From NCBI RefSeq assembly GCF_003074055.1, contig NZ_CP029043.1:5820501-5884500 (forward strand): a DNA stretch of 64,000 nucleotides, read 5' to 3'. The position numbers and the translations under genes were made by a program. Under the pieces are notes generated by a model. That model was not told the origin of the DNA. It saw only the letters and a program-made list of their open reading frames with translations, and ran no database searches. This stretch comes from Streptomyces nigra. GTDB lineage: Bacteria > Actinomycetota > Actinomycetes > Streptomycetales > Streptomycetaceae. Below are positions 8,428 through 16,964 of the stretch, piece by piece; the first letter of the stretch is position 1, and each line of letters opens with the position of its first letter.

Positions 8428-9837
8428 ATGACCATTCGTGCCGGCTCTCTTGACAGGCGGACACTCCTGCGCGGGGCCATCGCCACCGCGGCCGTGGGCT
8501 CGTTCGCGGTCGCGTGCAGCTCCCCCTCCAGCAAGGACAGCGAAGGCGGCGGCGGCCCGAAGGGCGAGAAGAGCGCCACCAACCCGTTCGGTGTCGCCGC
8601 GAACTCCACGGTCGAGGCGGCCATCTTCGACGGCGGCTACGGCACCGACTACGTCGACTACACCAACCAGGTGCTCGGCGGCCAGGTCAAGGGCCTCAAG
8701 GTCAAGGTCGACCCGGTCGTCGACATCGCCCCCCAGCTCCAGCCCCGCTTCGTCGGCGGCAACCCGCCGGACCTCATCGACAACTCCGGTGAGGACCAGA
8801 TCGGCTTCCTCGGCATCCTCGACCAGCTGGAGGAGCTCGACGACCTCTTCGAGGCCAACACCTACGAGGGCAAGAAGATCGCCGACATCGTCTACCCCGG
8901 CGTCAAGGCCCCCGGCACGTTCAAGGACAAGTTCGTCGCGCTCAACTACGTGATGACCGTGTACGGCGTCTGGTACTCGAAGACGCTCTTCGAGGCGAAC
9001 GGCTGGACCCCGCCGAAGACCTGGGACGAGGCGCTCGACCTCGGCCAGCAGGCGAAGAAGAAGGGCAAGTACCTCTTCGTCCACGGCAAGGAGGCGGCGA
9101 CCTACTACCGCACGCTCCTGATCGACTCGGCGATCAAGGAGGGCGGCGACGAGGTCCGGCTGGCCCTGGAGAACCTGGAGAAGGGCTGTTGGTCGCACCC
9201 GGCCGTCCAGGGCGTGATCAAGGTCATGGAGACCATGGTCAAGCAGAAGATGTTCGTCCCCGGCGGCTCCGGCACCCAGTTCCAGAAGGCGCAGGCGATC
9301 TGGAGCAACGACCAGAAGGCGCTGCTCTACCCCTCCGGCGGCTGGATCGAGAACGAGATGAAGAAGGCCACGAAGGCTGACTTCCAGATGACCGGCTTCC
9401 CGTCGATGACGCTCACCGACAAGCCGGCGCTGCCCTGGGAGTCGCTCCGCGCGGCCGCCGGCGAGCCGTTCATCGTGCCCCGGCAGGGCAAGAACCCGGC
9501 CGGCGCCAAGGAGGTGCTGCGGGCGATGCTGTCGGAGAAGGCGGCCGCCAACTTCTCCAAGACGAAGCTGGCCCCGACGATCGTCAAGGGCACCGTCCCC
9601 GCCGACGGATACGGATCGACGGCCCTCGTCTCGCAGACGAAGATGCTGGAGGCCGCGGGCACCAACATCTTCAACTACATGTTCGTCGAGACCTACGGGA
9701 TGAACACCGACCAGCTGGTGCCGTTCAACTCGTTCCTCGCCGGTGACCTCGACGCCAAGGGGCTGACCTCGGCCCTCCAGAGGATCTCCGACAAGGTCCG
9801 CGAGGACGACTCCGTCGACAAGGTCAAGGTCAGCTAG
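8428..9837 (+). CDS. ngcE: NgcE-type amino-sugar-binding lipoprotein
   Basis: A 469-residue family-1 solute-binding protein of an ABC importer. The N-terminus has a twin-arginine motif (DRRTLLRG) followed by a lipobox-like FAVACSS, so it is probably exported by Tat and anchored as a lipoprotein. It matches NgcE of Streptomyces, which binds N-acetylglucosamine and chito-oligosaccharides. ATG 8428 is chosen because it directly precedes the Tat signal and has GAGGATGCAGAG upstream; in-frame codons back to 8341 encode an Arg-rich stretch unlike a signal peptide. ngcF starts seven bases after the stop, so the genes are co-transcribed. A DasR-like site overlaps the likely promoter. The exact ligand is inferred from the family. 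Confidence 0.85.
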   Translation: MTIRAGSLDRRTLLRGAIATAAVGSFAVACSSPSSKDSEGGGGPKGEKSATNPFGVAANSTVEAAIFDGGYGTDYVDYTNQVLGGQVKGLKVKVDPVVDIAPQLQPRFVGGNPPDLIDNSGEDQIGFLGILDQLEELDDLFEANTYEGKKIADIVYPGVKAPGTFKDKFVALNYVMTVYGVWYSKTLFEANGWTPPKTWDEALDLGQQAKKKGKYLFVHGKEAATYYRTLLIDSAIKEGGDEVRLALENLEKGCWSHPAVQGVIKVMETMVKQKMFVPGGSGTQFQKAQAIWSNDQKALLYPSGGWIENEMKKATKADFQMTGFPSMTLTDKPALPWESLRAAAGEPFIVPRQGKNPAGAKEVLRAMLSEKAAANFSKTKLAPTIVKGTVPADGYGSTALVSQTKMLEAAGTNIFNYMFVETYGMNTDQLVPFNSFLAGDLDAKGLTSALQRISDKVREDDSVDKVKVS

Positions 9838-9843
9838 CACCCG

Positions 9844-10908
9844 ATGAAGGACACGATCCTCAAAGCCGAGACCGCGAGCCGCCGGCCCGAGCCGGCGGCC
9901 GCTCGCGGCGGGCGGCCATGGCGCCGCAAGCTCACGTTCGACCGGGTGACGTTCTTCCTCGCGTTCCTCGGTCTCCCGCTGGCCATCTTCGTGATCTTCG
10001 TCCTGATCCCGTTCTGCCAGGCGATCTTCTGGGGGATGACCGACTGGCGTGGCTTCAGCCCGGACTACAACTTCGTCGGCTTCGACAACTTCAGGAAGAT
10101 GTTCGAGGACGACATCTTCCTGAAGGCGCTGCGCAACGTCGCACTCCTCGCGGCCTTCGTGCCGCTGGTCACCCTGACGCTCGCCCTCGGGGTCGCCGTG
10201 GCCATCACCCTGGGCGGGCCCAGCAAGGGCCCCGTGCGGGGGATCCGGGGGGCGTCGTTCTACCGGATCGTCTCGTTCTTCCCCTACGTCGTGCCGGCGA
10301 TCATCGTCGGTCTGATCTGGGCGCAGATGTACGACCCGAACGCCGGCCTGCTCAACGGCGTCCTCACGGGCCTCGGCCTCGACCGGTTCGACACGTTCGC
10401 GTGGCTGGGCGAGCAGGCGACGGCGATGCCGTCCGTGATGTTCGTGATCGTCTGGGGGCTCGTCGGCTTCTACGCGGTGCTCTTCATCGCCGCGATCAAG
10501 GGCGTCCCCGCCGAGCTGTACGAGGCGGCGAGGATCGACGGGGCCGGCCGGCTGCGCACCACGTTCTCGATCACCCTGCCGGCGATCCGGGACAGCGTGC
10601 AGACGGCGTACATCTACCTGGGCATCGCCGCCCTCGACGCGTTCGTCTACGTCCAGGCGATGGTGCCGAACGGCGGCCCGGACAACTCGACCCTGACGAT
10701 CAGCCAGCGTCTGTTCAACGTCGCTTTCGCCAAGCAGCAGTTCGGCTACGCGACCGCGATGGGCGTCGTCCTCGCCGTCGTCACCCTGGTGTTCGCGGCG
10801 CTGGTGTTCCTCGTCAACCGCCTCACGGGCGGCGGCGAGGGCGAGAGCAAGAAGAAGACACCCGGGTCCAAGGCTCGGCGTGCCGCAGCCGAGGGAGGTG
10901 CCGGGTGA
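9844..10908 (+). CDS. ngcF: NgcF-type ABC importer permease
   Basis: A 354-residue inner-membrane permease (MalF-like, binding-protein-dependent transport family). Membrane segments include residues ~38-60 (FFLAFLGLPLAIFVIFVLIP), 100-125, 145-165, 200-222, 255-275 and 300-325. The cytoplasmic EAA loop, which docks the ATPase, reads ELYEAARIDGAGRLRTTF near residue 222. The N-terminal ~30 residues and the Lys-rich tail (ESKKKTPGSK) are cytoplasmic extensions. It begins seven bases after ngcE, and its stop overlaps the GTG of ngcG. Confidence 0.85.
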   Translation: MKDTILKAETASRRPEPAAARGGRPWRRKLTFDRVTFFLAFLGLPLAIFVIFVLIPFCQAIFWGMTDWRGFSPDYNFVGFDNFRKMFEDDIFLKALRNVALLAAFVPLVTLTLALGVAVAITLGGPSKGPVRGIRGASFYRIVSFFPYVVPAIIVGLIWAQMYDPNAGLLNGVLTGLGLDRFDTFAWLGEQATAMPSVMFVIVWGLVGFYAVLFIAAIKGVPAELYEAARIDGAGRLRTTFSITLPAIRDSVQTAYIYLGIAALDAFVYVQAMVPNGGPDNSTLTISQRLFNVAFAKQQFGYATAMGVVLAVVTLVFAALVFLVNRLTGGGEGESKKKTPGSKARRAAAEGGAG

Positions 10909-11813
10909 GCGTCATCACCGCCGACCCGAAGACGGCCGGTGAACGTGAACCGGCGAGGGACCGGAAGCTGACGCGCGTCGCCGCGAGCAGCGACCGCAGA
11001 TTCGCGGCGGTCTCGCACGCCCTGCTGATCGTGTGGTCCGTGATCGTGATCGTGCCCATGCTGTGGGTGCTGATGTCGTCGTTCAAATCGACCGGCGAGA
11101 TCCTTTCGTCGCCGTTCTCGCTGCCGGACGACTGGCGGTTCGAGAACTACGCGAACGCGTGGACCGACGCGAACATCGGAAGGTATTTCCTGAATTCCGT
11201 GATCGTCGTGGTCTCGGCGCTGATCCTGGTGATGCTGCTGGGCGCGATGTGCGCCTACATTCTCGCCCGGTTCGAATTCCCCGGCCGCCGGCTGATCTAC
11301 TACGTCATGCTCGCCGGACTGACGTTCCCGGTGTTCCTGGCGATCGTTCCGCTCTTCTTCCAGCTGCAGAACTTCGGGCTGCTGAACACGCGTGCCGGGC
11401 TGATCCTCACCTATGTCGCGTTCGCGCTGCCGTTCACGATGTTCTTCCTCTATTCGTTCTTCCGGTCGCTGCCGCACGACGTGTACGAGGCGGCGCTGAT
11501 CGACGGTGCCGGGGACTGGCGGGCGTTCTTCCAGGTGATGCTGCCGATGGCCCGTCCGGGTATGGCGGCGGTGGCGATCTTCAACTTCCTGGGTCTGTGG
11601 AACCAGTTCCTGCTGCCGGTGGCGCTCAACACCGACCAGGACATGTGGGTCCTCACCCAGGGCATGGCCGCCTACGCGTCCTCGCAGGTCTACGACATCG
11701 ACTACGGCGCGCTGTTCGCGGCGATCGTGATCACGGTGGTGCCCGTACTGATCGTGTACTGCGTCTTCCAGCGGCGGATCGCCGGGTCGGTGTCCCAGGG
11801 CACCTTCCGCTGA
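10905..11813 (+). CDS. ngcG: NgcG-type ABC importer permease
   Basis: A 302-residue second permease (MalG-like) of the same importer. The EAA loop DVYEAALIDGAGDWRAF lies near residue 195, and six membrane segments can be read. The start GTG 10905 overlaps the ngcF stop (GTGA) with GAGGGAGG just upstream, so translation is coupled; in-frame codons further upstream are only the shadow frame of ngcF. No ATPase gene follows. In Streptomyces such importers are usually energised by the shared ATPase MsiK encoded elsewhere. A long perfect hairpin after the stop ends the operon. Confidence 0.88.
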   Translation: MSVITADPKTAGEREPARDRKLTRVAASSDRRFAAVSHALLIVWSVIVIVPMLWVLMSSFKSTGEILSSPFSLPDDWRFENYANAWTDANIGRYFLNSVIVVVSALILVMLLGAMCAYILARFEFPGRRLIYYVMLAGLTFPVFLAIVPLFFQLQNFGLLNTRAGLILTYVAFALPFTMFFLYSFFRSLPHDVYEAALIDGAGDWRAFFQVMLPMARPGMAAVAIFNFLGLWNQFLLPVALNTDQDMWVLTQGMAAYASSQVYDIDYGALFAAIVITVVPVLIVYCVFQRRIAGSVSQGTFR

Positions 11814-11839
11814 CGCCCACCGCCGCTCCACCCGTTGTA

Positions 11840-11889
11840 CGCAGGGGTCCGGCCCCGGAGAGACAGCTCTCCGGGGCCGGACCCCTGCG
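11840..11889 (+). terminator. Perfect 23-bp hairpin after ngcEFG
   Basis: Arms 11840-11862 and 11867-11889 are exact inverse complements around a four-base ACAG loop. It lies 27 bases after ngcG and has no U-tract, as is usual in Streptomyces. Confidence 0.85.
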
Positions 11890-11941
11890 ACGCACGTCCG
11901 GTAGTCGGCCGGACACGGCCAGGAACCGATTTCTGTCAAGG

Positions 11942-11951
11942 TCTTGACGTC
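11942..11951 (+). promoter_or_regulatory. TCTTGACGTC element upstream of the ROK regulator
   Basis: It contains TTGACG, a good -35 hexamer, 93 bases upstream of the ROK start codon. The same ten bases occur upstream of xylF at 13282-13291. A short inverted repeat AGTT-CAT-AACT (11976-11986) follows and could be an operator. No good -10 is seen. Confidence 0.35.
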
Positions 11952-12041
11952 ACCGGGCGATTCAGCGGACTTTGGAGTTCATAACTTGTACGAGGCCCCG
12001 TCACCCCAAGGTGGCCGGGCAAGGGATGAGGGTGAGAGTCA

Positions 12042-13241
12042 ATGGAGACTCCGGGGTCTCAGTCGTCGCTGCACCGAGCCAACCTGGAACGGGTGGTCCG
12101 GGCCGTTCGGCTGGCCGGATCACTCACCCAGGCCGAGATCGCGAGGACCACGGGTCTGTCCGCGGCGACGGTCTCCAATATCGTCCGGGAGCTGAAGGAC
12201 GGCGGAACGGTCGAGGTCACGCCCACGTCGGCGGGCGGACGCCGGGCCCGCAGCGTCTCGCTGAGCGGGGACGCCGGCATCGTCATCGGCGTCGACTTCG
12301 GCCATGCCCACCTGCGGGTGGCGGTGGGCAACCTCGCCCACCAGGTGCTGGCCGAGGAGTCCGAGCCGCTGGACGTGGACGCCTCCTCCTCGCAGGGCTT
12401 CGACCGCGCCGAGGAGCTGGTCAACCGGCTGATCGCGGCGACCGGCGTCGACCGCTCCAAGGTCGCCGGGGTGGGCCTCGGCGTGCCCGGGCCCATCGAC
12501 GTCGAGTCCGGCACCCTGGGCTCGACGGCCATCCTTCCGGGCTGGTCCGGCACCAAGCCCGCCGAGGAGCTGCGCGAGCGGCTCGGCGTGCCCGTGTACG
12601 TGGACAACGACGCCAACCTGGGCGCCCTGGGCGAGCTGGTCTGGGGCAGCGGGCGGGGCGTGCGGGACCTGGCGTACATCAAGGTCGCGTCCGGCGTCGG
12701 CGCCGGCCTCGTGATCGACGGGAAGATCTACCGGGGGCCCGGCGGCACCGCCGGGGAGATCGGGCACATCACGCTCGACGAGTCCGGCCCGGTCTGCCGC
12801 TGCGGCAACCGCGGCTGCCTGGAGACGTTCGCGGCCGCGCGCTACGTGCTGCCGCTGCTGCAGTCCAGCCATGGCACGGATCTGACCATGGAGGGCGTCG
12901 TCCGCCTCGCCAGGGACGGCGATCCGGGCTGCCGCCGGGTGGTCGCCGACGTGGGCCGGCACATCGGCAGCGGCGTCGCCCAGCTCTGCAACCTCCTGAA
13001 CCCGAGCCGGGTGGTCCTCGGGGGCGACCTCGCGGAGGCCGGTGAGCTGGTCCTGGGGCCCATCAGAGAGTCCGTGGGGCGCTACGCCATCCCCAGCGCC
13101 GCCCGCCAACTCAGCGTGCTTCCAGGGGCCCTTGGAGGCCGCGCCGAGGTGCTCGGCGCGCTCGCCCTCGCGCTCAGCGAGATGGGTGATTCGACCCTTT
13201 TGGACAGCACTTTGCACGCGGCTGCCCCCGCCTTCACTTAG
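12042..13241 (+). CDS. rok7B7: ROK-family transcriptional regulator (Rok7B7-type)
   Basis: A 399-residue ROK regulator. An N-terminal winged helix-turn-helix (residues ~10-65, SLTQAEIARTTGLSAATVSN) precedes a ROK sugar-kinase-like domain starting at IVIGVDFG (~81). It keeps the zinc-binding motif CRCGNRGC near residue 250 and the VYVDNDANLGAL segment. The position between ngcEFG and xylFGH matches rok7B7 (SCO6008) of S. coelicolor, a pleiotropic regulator reported to affect xylose transport, carbon catabolite control and antibiotic production. ATG 12042 is preceded by GAGGGTGAGAG. It likely controls the adjacent xylFGH and perhaps itself. The inducer cannot be told from sequence. Confidence 0.88.
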   Translation: METPGSQSSLHRANLERVVRAVRLAGSLTQAEIARTTGLSAATVSNIVRELKDGGTVEVTPTSAGGRRARSVSLSGDAGIVIGVDFGHAHLRVAVGNLAHQVLAEESEPLDVDASSSQGFDRAEELVNRLIAATGVDRSKVAGVGLGVPGPIDVESGTLGSTAILPGWSGTKPAEELRERLGVPVYVDNDANLGALGELVWGSGRGVRDLAYIKVASGVGAGLVIDGKIYRGPGGTAGEIGHITLDESGPVCRCGNRGCLETFAAARYVLPLLQSSHGTDLTMEGVVRLARDGDPGCRRVVADVGRHIGSGVAQLCNLLNPSRVVLGGDLAEAGELVLGPIRESVGRYAIPSAARQLSVLPGALGGRAEVLGALALALSEMGDSTLLDSTLHAAAPAFT

Positions 13242-13281
13242 AGAACGGATGGCACCGTTGCCAACCCGTTAAGGATTTACT

Positions 13282-13291
13282 TCTTGACGTC
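13282..13291 (+). promoter_or_regulatory. TCTTGACGTC element upstream of xylF
   Basis: This copy is identical to the ten bases upstream of the ROK gene. It contains a -35-like TTGACG 74 bases before the xylF start. A second TTGAC lies 23 bases downstream. It could be the core promoter or a shared regulator site. Confidence 0.35.
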
Positions 13292-13362
13292 GCACGTGTG
13301 GCCGAGTTGACTTCCAGCCACCTCGGCCGCAACGTCGCGGCCTCGTCAGGGAGGTTTCTGAA

Positions 13363-14475
13363 GTGAACACGCGTATGCGTCGCGCCGCTGTTGCCATCGC
13401 CGCTGGTGCGATGGCCGTCTCGCTGGCTGCCTGTGGCAGCGCCGAGGAAGCCGGCGGCGGCAAGGACTCCACCGCTTCGTCCGCCAAGAAGGGCGACGAC
13501 ATCAAGGTCGGTCTGCTGCTCCCCGAGAACCAGACCGCGCGCTACGAGAAGTTCGACCGCCCGCTGATCGAAGAGAAGATCAAGGAGCTGACGAACGGCA
13601 AGGCCACCGTCGACTACAACAACGCCAAGCAGGACGCGAACCTGCAGGCGCAGCAGGTCGACACCATGATCACCAACAAGGTGGACGTCCTCATCCTGGA
13701 CGCCGTCGACGCCAAGGCGATCAAGAACTCGGTCCAGAAGGCCGTGGACGCCGGCATCAAGGTCGTCGCGTACGACCGCCTGGCCGAGGGCCCGATCAGC
13801 GCCTACACCTCCTTCGACAACGTCGAGGTCGGCAAGACCCAGGGCGCGGCCCTCCTCGAGGCCCTTGGCGACAAGGCCAAGGACGGCCAGATCGTCATGA
13901 TGAACGGCTCCGTCACCGACCCGAACGCCGCCATGTTCAAGAAGGGCGCCCACGAGGCCCTCGACGGCAAGGTCGAGGTCGGCAAGGAGTACGACACCAA
14001 GGAGTGGAAGCCGGAGAACGCCAACGCCAACATGGAGGCGGCGATCTCGGCCCTCGGCAAGAAGAAGATCGTCGGCGTCTACTCCGCCAACGACGGCATG
14101 GCGGGCGGCATCATCACCGCCCTGAAGGCCGCCGGCATCGACGTCCCGGTCACCGGCCAGGACGCCGAACTCGCCGCCGTGCAGCGCATCATCGCCGGTG
14201 AGCAGTTCATGAGCGTCTACAAGCCGTACGCCCCCGAGGCAAGCGCCGCCGCCGAGATGGCCGTCGCGCTCGCCCAGGGCAAGTCCCTCGACTCGATCGC
14301 CAAGGACAAGGTCGACAGCGACAGCGCCAAGGGCGTCCCGTCGGTCCTCGTCCCGGTCACCTCGCTGACGAAGGACAACGTCAACGACACCGTCATCAAG
14401 GACGGCGTCTACACCGCCGACGAGATCTGCACCGGCAAGTACAAGGCCGCCTGCACCGAGCTCAAGATCGGCTAG
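13363..14475 (+). CDS. xylF: XylF-type sugar-binding lipoprotein
   Basis: A 370-residue periplasmic-binding-protein-like (ribose/xylose class, Peripla_BP_4) lipoprotein. The signal peptide ends in a lipobox, SLAACGS, at about residue 25. The ligand-binding fold begins at DIKVGLLLPENQTARYEKF (~47), with the VDVLILDAVDA and YSANDGMAGG motifs of this class. GTG 13363 is preceded by AGGGAGG. It is the first gene of a xylFGH operon and delivers the sugar (probably D-xylose, by family and context) to the XylGH importer. A hairpin after the stop may set the higher level of binding protein usual in such operons. It is probably controlled by the adjacent ROK regulator. Confidence 0.88.
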   Translation: MNTRMRRAAVAIAAGAMAVSLAACGSAEEAGGGKDSTASSAKKGDDIKVGLLLPENQTARYEKFDRPLIEEKIKELTNGKATVDYNNAKQDANLQAQQVDTMITNKVDVLILDAVDAKAIKNSVQKAVDAGIKVVAYDRLAEGPISAYTSFDNVEVGKTQGAALLEALGDKAKDGQIVMMNGSVTDPNAAMFKKGAHEALDGKVEVGKEYDTKEWKPENANANMEAAISALGKKKIVGVYSANDGMAGGIITALKAAGIDVPVTGQDAELAAVQRIIAGEQFMSVYKPYAPEASAAAEMAVALAQGKSLDSIAKDKVDSDSAKGVPSVLVPVTSLTKDNVNDTVIKDGVYTADEICTGKYKAACTELKIG

Positions 14476-14491
14476 TCGAGTCCCCACGCGG

Positions 14492-14521
14492 GTGCGGGAG
14501 TTCGCCCAAGGACTCCCGCAC
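14492..14521 (+). terminator. Intra-operon hairpin between xylF and xylG
   Basis: GTGCGGGAGT (14492-14501) pairs exactly with ACTCCCGCAC (14512-14521) around a ten-base loop. It lies 16 bases after the xylF stop and 140 bases before xylG. It may act as a partial terminator or as an mRNA stabiliser that raises XylF over XylG and XylH. Confidence 0.65.
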
Positions 14522-14661
14522 GGGGCATGACTGCTCACGACTCCTCCGGCGCCCCGCGCATCATTCAGCCCCGCAAGCTCGGCGCGGGGCGCCGGACGGA
14601 TCCCCCCAACTCTCTCTGCACAACCCTTCCGCCGGGTCAGGCGGCGAAGGAGATGGTTCAC

Positions 14662-15444
14662 GTGTCCGCTACGCCCGTGCTGGCGTTGCGCGGGGTCTCC
14701 AAGCGGTTCGGTGCCGTTCAGGCGCTCACCGACGTAGAGCTTGAGGTCCACGCCGGTGAAGTGGTCGCCCTGGTGGGCGACAACGGCGCCGGAAAGTCCA
14801 CGCTGGTCAAGACGATCGCCGGCGTGCACCCCATCGATGAAGGCGTCATCGAATGGGAAGGCAAGGCCGTGTCGATCAACCGGCCGCACGACGCCCAGGC
14901 CCTCGGCATCGCGACGGTGTACCAGGACCTCGCGCTGTGCGACAACATCGACGTCGTAGGCAACCTCTTCCTGGGCCGCGAGCTGAAGAAGCGCGGCATC
15001 CTGGACGAGGTCGAGATGGAGCGCCGCTCCCGCGAGCTGCTCCAGACCCTCTCGATCCGCATCCCCAGCGTGCGCATCCCGATCGCCTCGCTCTCCGGCG
15101 GTCAGCGCCAGACCGTGGCCATCGCCCGCTCCATGCTCGGCGAGCCCAAGCTGGTCATCCTCGACGAGCCCACCGCGGCCCTCGGTGTCGAGCAGACCGC
15201 CCAGGTCCTCGACCTGGTCGAGCGGCTCCGCGAGCGCGGCCACGCCGTCATCCTCATCAGCCACAACATGGCCGACGTCAAGGCCGTGGCGGACAAGGTC
15301 GCCGTGCTGCGGCTCGGCAAGAACAACGGCGTCTTCGAGGTCAAGACGACCTCGCAGGAGGAGATCATCTCCGCCATCACCGGCGCCACCGACAACGCCG
15401 TGACCCGCCGTGCGGCGCGCACGACCGGGGAGGTTTCCAAGTGA
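14662..15444 (+). CDS. xylG: XylG-type ABC importer ATPase
   Basis: A 260-residue single-domain ABC ATPase. Walker A is GDNGAGKST, the Q-loop VYQDLALC, the signature LSGGQ, Walker B LVILDEPTAAL and the switch histidine ISHNM, so all catalytic motifs are intact. E. coli XylG carries two ABC domains (~510 residues); this half-size form is the usual Streptomyces type and would act as a homodimer. GTG 14662 is chosen because GAAGGAG lies nine bases upstream; ATG 14653 abuts that site too closely, and codons back to 14527 show no family similarity. It is coupled to xylH by a GTGA overlap. Confidence 0.85.
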   Translation: MSATPVLALRGVSKRFGAVQALTDVELEVHAGEVVALVGDNGAGKSTLVKTIAGVHPIDEGVIEWEGKAVSINRPHDAQALGIATVYQDLALCDNIDVVGNLFLGRELKKRGILDEVEMERRSRELLQTLSIRIPSVRIPIASLSGGQRQTVAIARSMLGEPKLVILDEPTAALGVEQTAQVLDLVERLRERGHAVILISHNMADVKAVADKVAVLRLGKNNGVFEVKTTSQEEIISAITGATDNAVTRRAARTTGEVSK

Positions 15445-16736
15445 GCACCGACAACACCTCCACCGCGCCCAAGGACGAGCACGAGGTCGTCAACCCGGAG
15501 GCCGCCGCCGCCGCGGTGACCGCGGTCGACCCCCGTCTGCTCGTGCAGGAGCAGGGTCTGGCCGGCTACATCGGCGAGTTCCGGCGCAAGATCAAGGCCG
15601 GTGAGCTCGGCTCCCTGCCGGTCATCCTCGGCCTGGTCGCCATCTGCATCATCTTCCAGAGCCTGAACTCCGCGTTCCTGTCGGCGCAGAACATCAACGA
15701 CATCACCGTCACGATGGTCGGCACCGGCATGATCTCCGTCGGCATCGTCTTCGTGCTGCTGCTCGGCGAGATCGACCTGTCCGTCGGCTCCGTCAGCGGT
15801 GCCTCCAGCGCCATCGCCGCCGTCCTCGCGGTGAACCAGGGCTGGCCCGAGTGGGCCGCCGTGATCTTCGCGGTCGTCTGCGGTGCCGCCATCGGCGCGG
15901 CGCACGGCTTCTTCTTCGCGGTGCTGGGCGCCCCCGCCTTCGCCGTGACCCTGGCCGGTCTGCTCTTCTGGCTCGGCTTCATGCTCCAGACGCTGGGCGA
16001 GAACGGCACGATCAACCTCGACAGCGACGGCCTCATCGGCAAGCTCACCACGTACTTCTTCTCGGACGTGGCGGCGGCCTACGGTCTGGCGGCCGTCGTG
16101 ACGGCGCTGTTCTTCCTCAGCTCCTTCCTGGGCAACCGCCGCCGCGAGGCCGCGGGCATCCCGTTCCGCCCGCTGAGCGACACGATCATGCGGACCGCCC
16201 TGCTGGGCGTCGTCTCCTTCGCCGCGGCGTTCATGTACAACCAGTACAAGGGCCTGCCGCTGGCCACGGTCATCTTCCTGGTGTTCCTGGTCGGCACGGA
16301 CTTCCTGCTCCGCCGCACGTCGTACGGCCGCAAGATCTTCGCCCTCGGTGGCAGCGTCGAGGCCTCGCGCCGCGCCGGCATCAACGTGACCGCGGTGCGT
16401 ATCTCGGTGTTCGCGATCTCCGGCGGCTTCGCCGCGATCGGCGGCCTCTTCCTGGCCTCCAAGATCGCCTCCGCCAACCAGAGCGCCGGTACCGGCGACC
16501 TGCTGATGAACGCCATCGCGGCGGCCGTCATCGGTGGTACGTCCCTCTTCGGTGGTCGCGGCCGCACCTGGAACGCCCTGCTGGGTGTCCTGGTCATCGT
16601 CTCGATCCAGTACGGCCTCCAGCTGGAGTCCATCGCCGAGCCGGTGAAGTACATGATCACCGCCGGTGTTCTGCTCACCACGGTCGTGATCGACTCGATC
16701 ACCCGCAAGACGCAGAAGACCGCCGGGCGGGCGTAA
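15441..16736 (+). CDS. xylH: XylH-type ABC importer permease
   Basis: A 431-residue inner-membrane permease of the ribose/xylose (BPD_transp_2) class, with about ten hydrophobic segments starting near residue 55. Typical stretches are GEIDLSVGSVSG near residue 112 and ALGGSVEASRRAGINV near residue 305, the cytoplasmic loop that contacts the ATPase. The cytoplasmic N-terminus (~50 residues) is hydrophilic. The GTG start overlaps the xylG stop, so translation is coupled. It ends the xylFGH operon, and a G+C hairpin follows. Confidence 0.88.
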   Translation: MSTDNTSTAPKDEHEVVNPEAAAAAVTAVDPRLLVQEQGLAGYIGEFRRKIKAGELGSLPVILGLVAICIIFQSLNSAFLSAQNINDITVTMVGTGMISVGIVFVLLLGEIDLSVGSVSGASSAIAAVLAVNQGWPEWAAVIFAVVCGAAIGAAHGFFFAVLGAPAFAVTLAGLLFWLGFMLQTLGENGTINLDSDGLIGKLTTYFFSDVAAAYGLAAVVTALFFLSSFLGNRRREAAGIPFRPLSDTIMRTALLGVVSFAAAFMYNQYKGLPLATVIFLVFLVGTDFLLRRTSYGRKIFALGGSVEASRRAGINVTAVRISVFAISGGFAAIGGLFLASKIASANQSAGTGDLLMNAIAAAVIGGTSLFGGRGRTWNALLGVLVIVSIQYGLQLESIAEPVKYMITAGVLLTTVVIDSITRKTQKTAGRA

Positions 16737-16764
16737 CGCAGTAGCGCGTAGCGCGGTAGCGCCC

Positions 16765-16831
16765 AGGGGGCGCGGGTGAACTGGCGTGTGCCGGTCCGTA
16801 GTGACCGGTCGCGCAGTTCCCCGCGCCCCCT
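16765..16831 (+). terminator. Terminator after xylFGH containing a dispersed Streptomyces motif
   Basis: AGGGGGCGCGGG (from 16765) pairs with CCCGCGCCCCCT (16820-16831), and adjacent bases extend the stem imperfectly. The right arm contains GCGCAGTTCCCCGCGCCCCC (16811-16830), which recurs with 18 of 20 identical bases at 23094-23113. Confidence 0.65.
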
Positions 16832-16964
16832 TCGGCATGCCGTGACACCGGCAGAGCCGATCGCGTGACGTACGACTCCTGGGCCGGGAACCTTCCGCCG
16901 GAGCGGAACATTAGACTCGACAAGCCCGGCAACAGCTCGACAGCTCTACAGCAAGGAGGCACGG

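Noticed and set aside
13234..15264. A 676-codon minus-strand open frame.
   Set aside because: It is antisense to xylF and xylG, which have full domain motifs and ribosome-binding sites.
14662..15444. xylG being half the size of E. coli XylG, possibly truncated.
   Set aside because: All ABC motifs are present once, both ends are coupled to neighbours, and single-domain versions are normal in Streptomyces.
16737..16900. Possible tRNA gene in the repeat-rich stretch after xylH.
   Set aside because: No T-arm GTTCRA motif or cloverleaf is present; the pairing is explained by a terminator hairpin.
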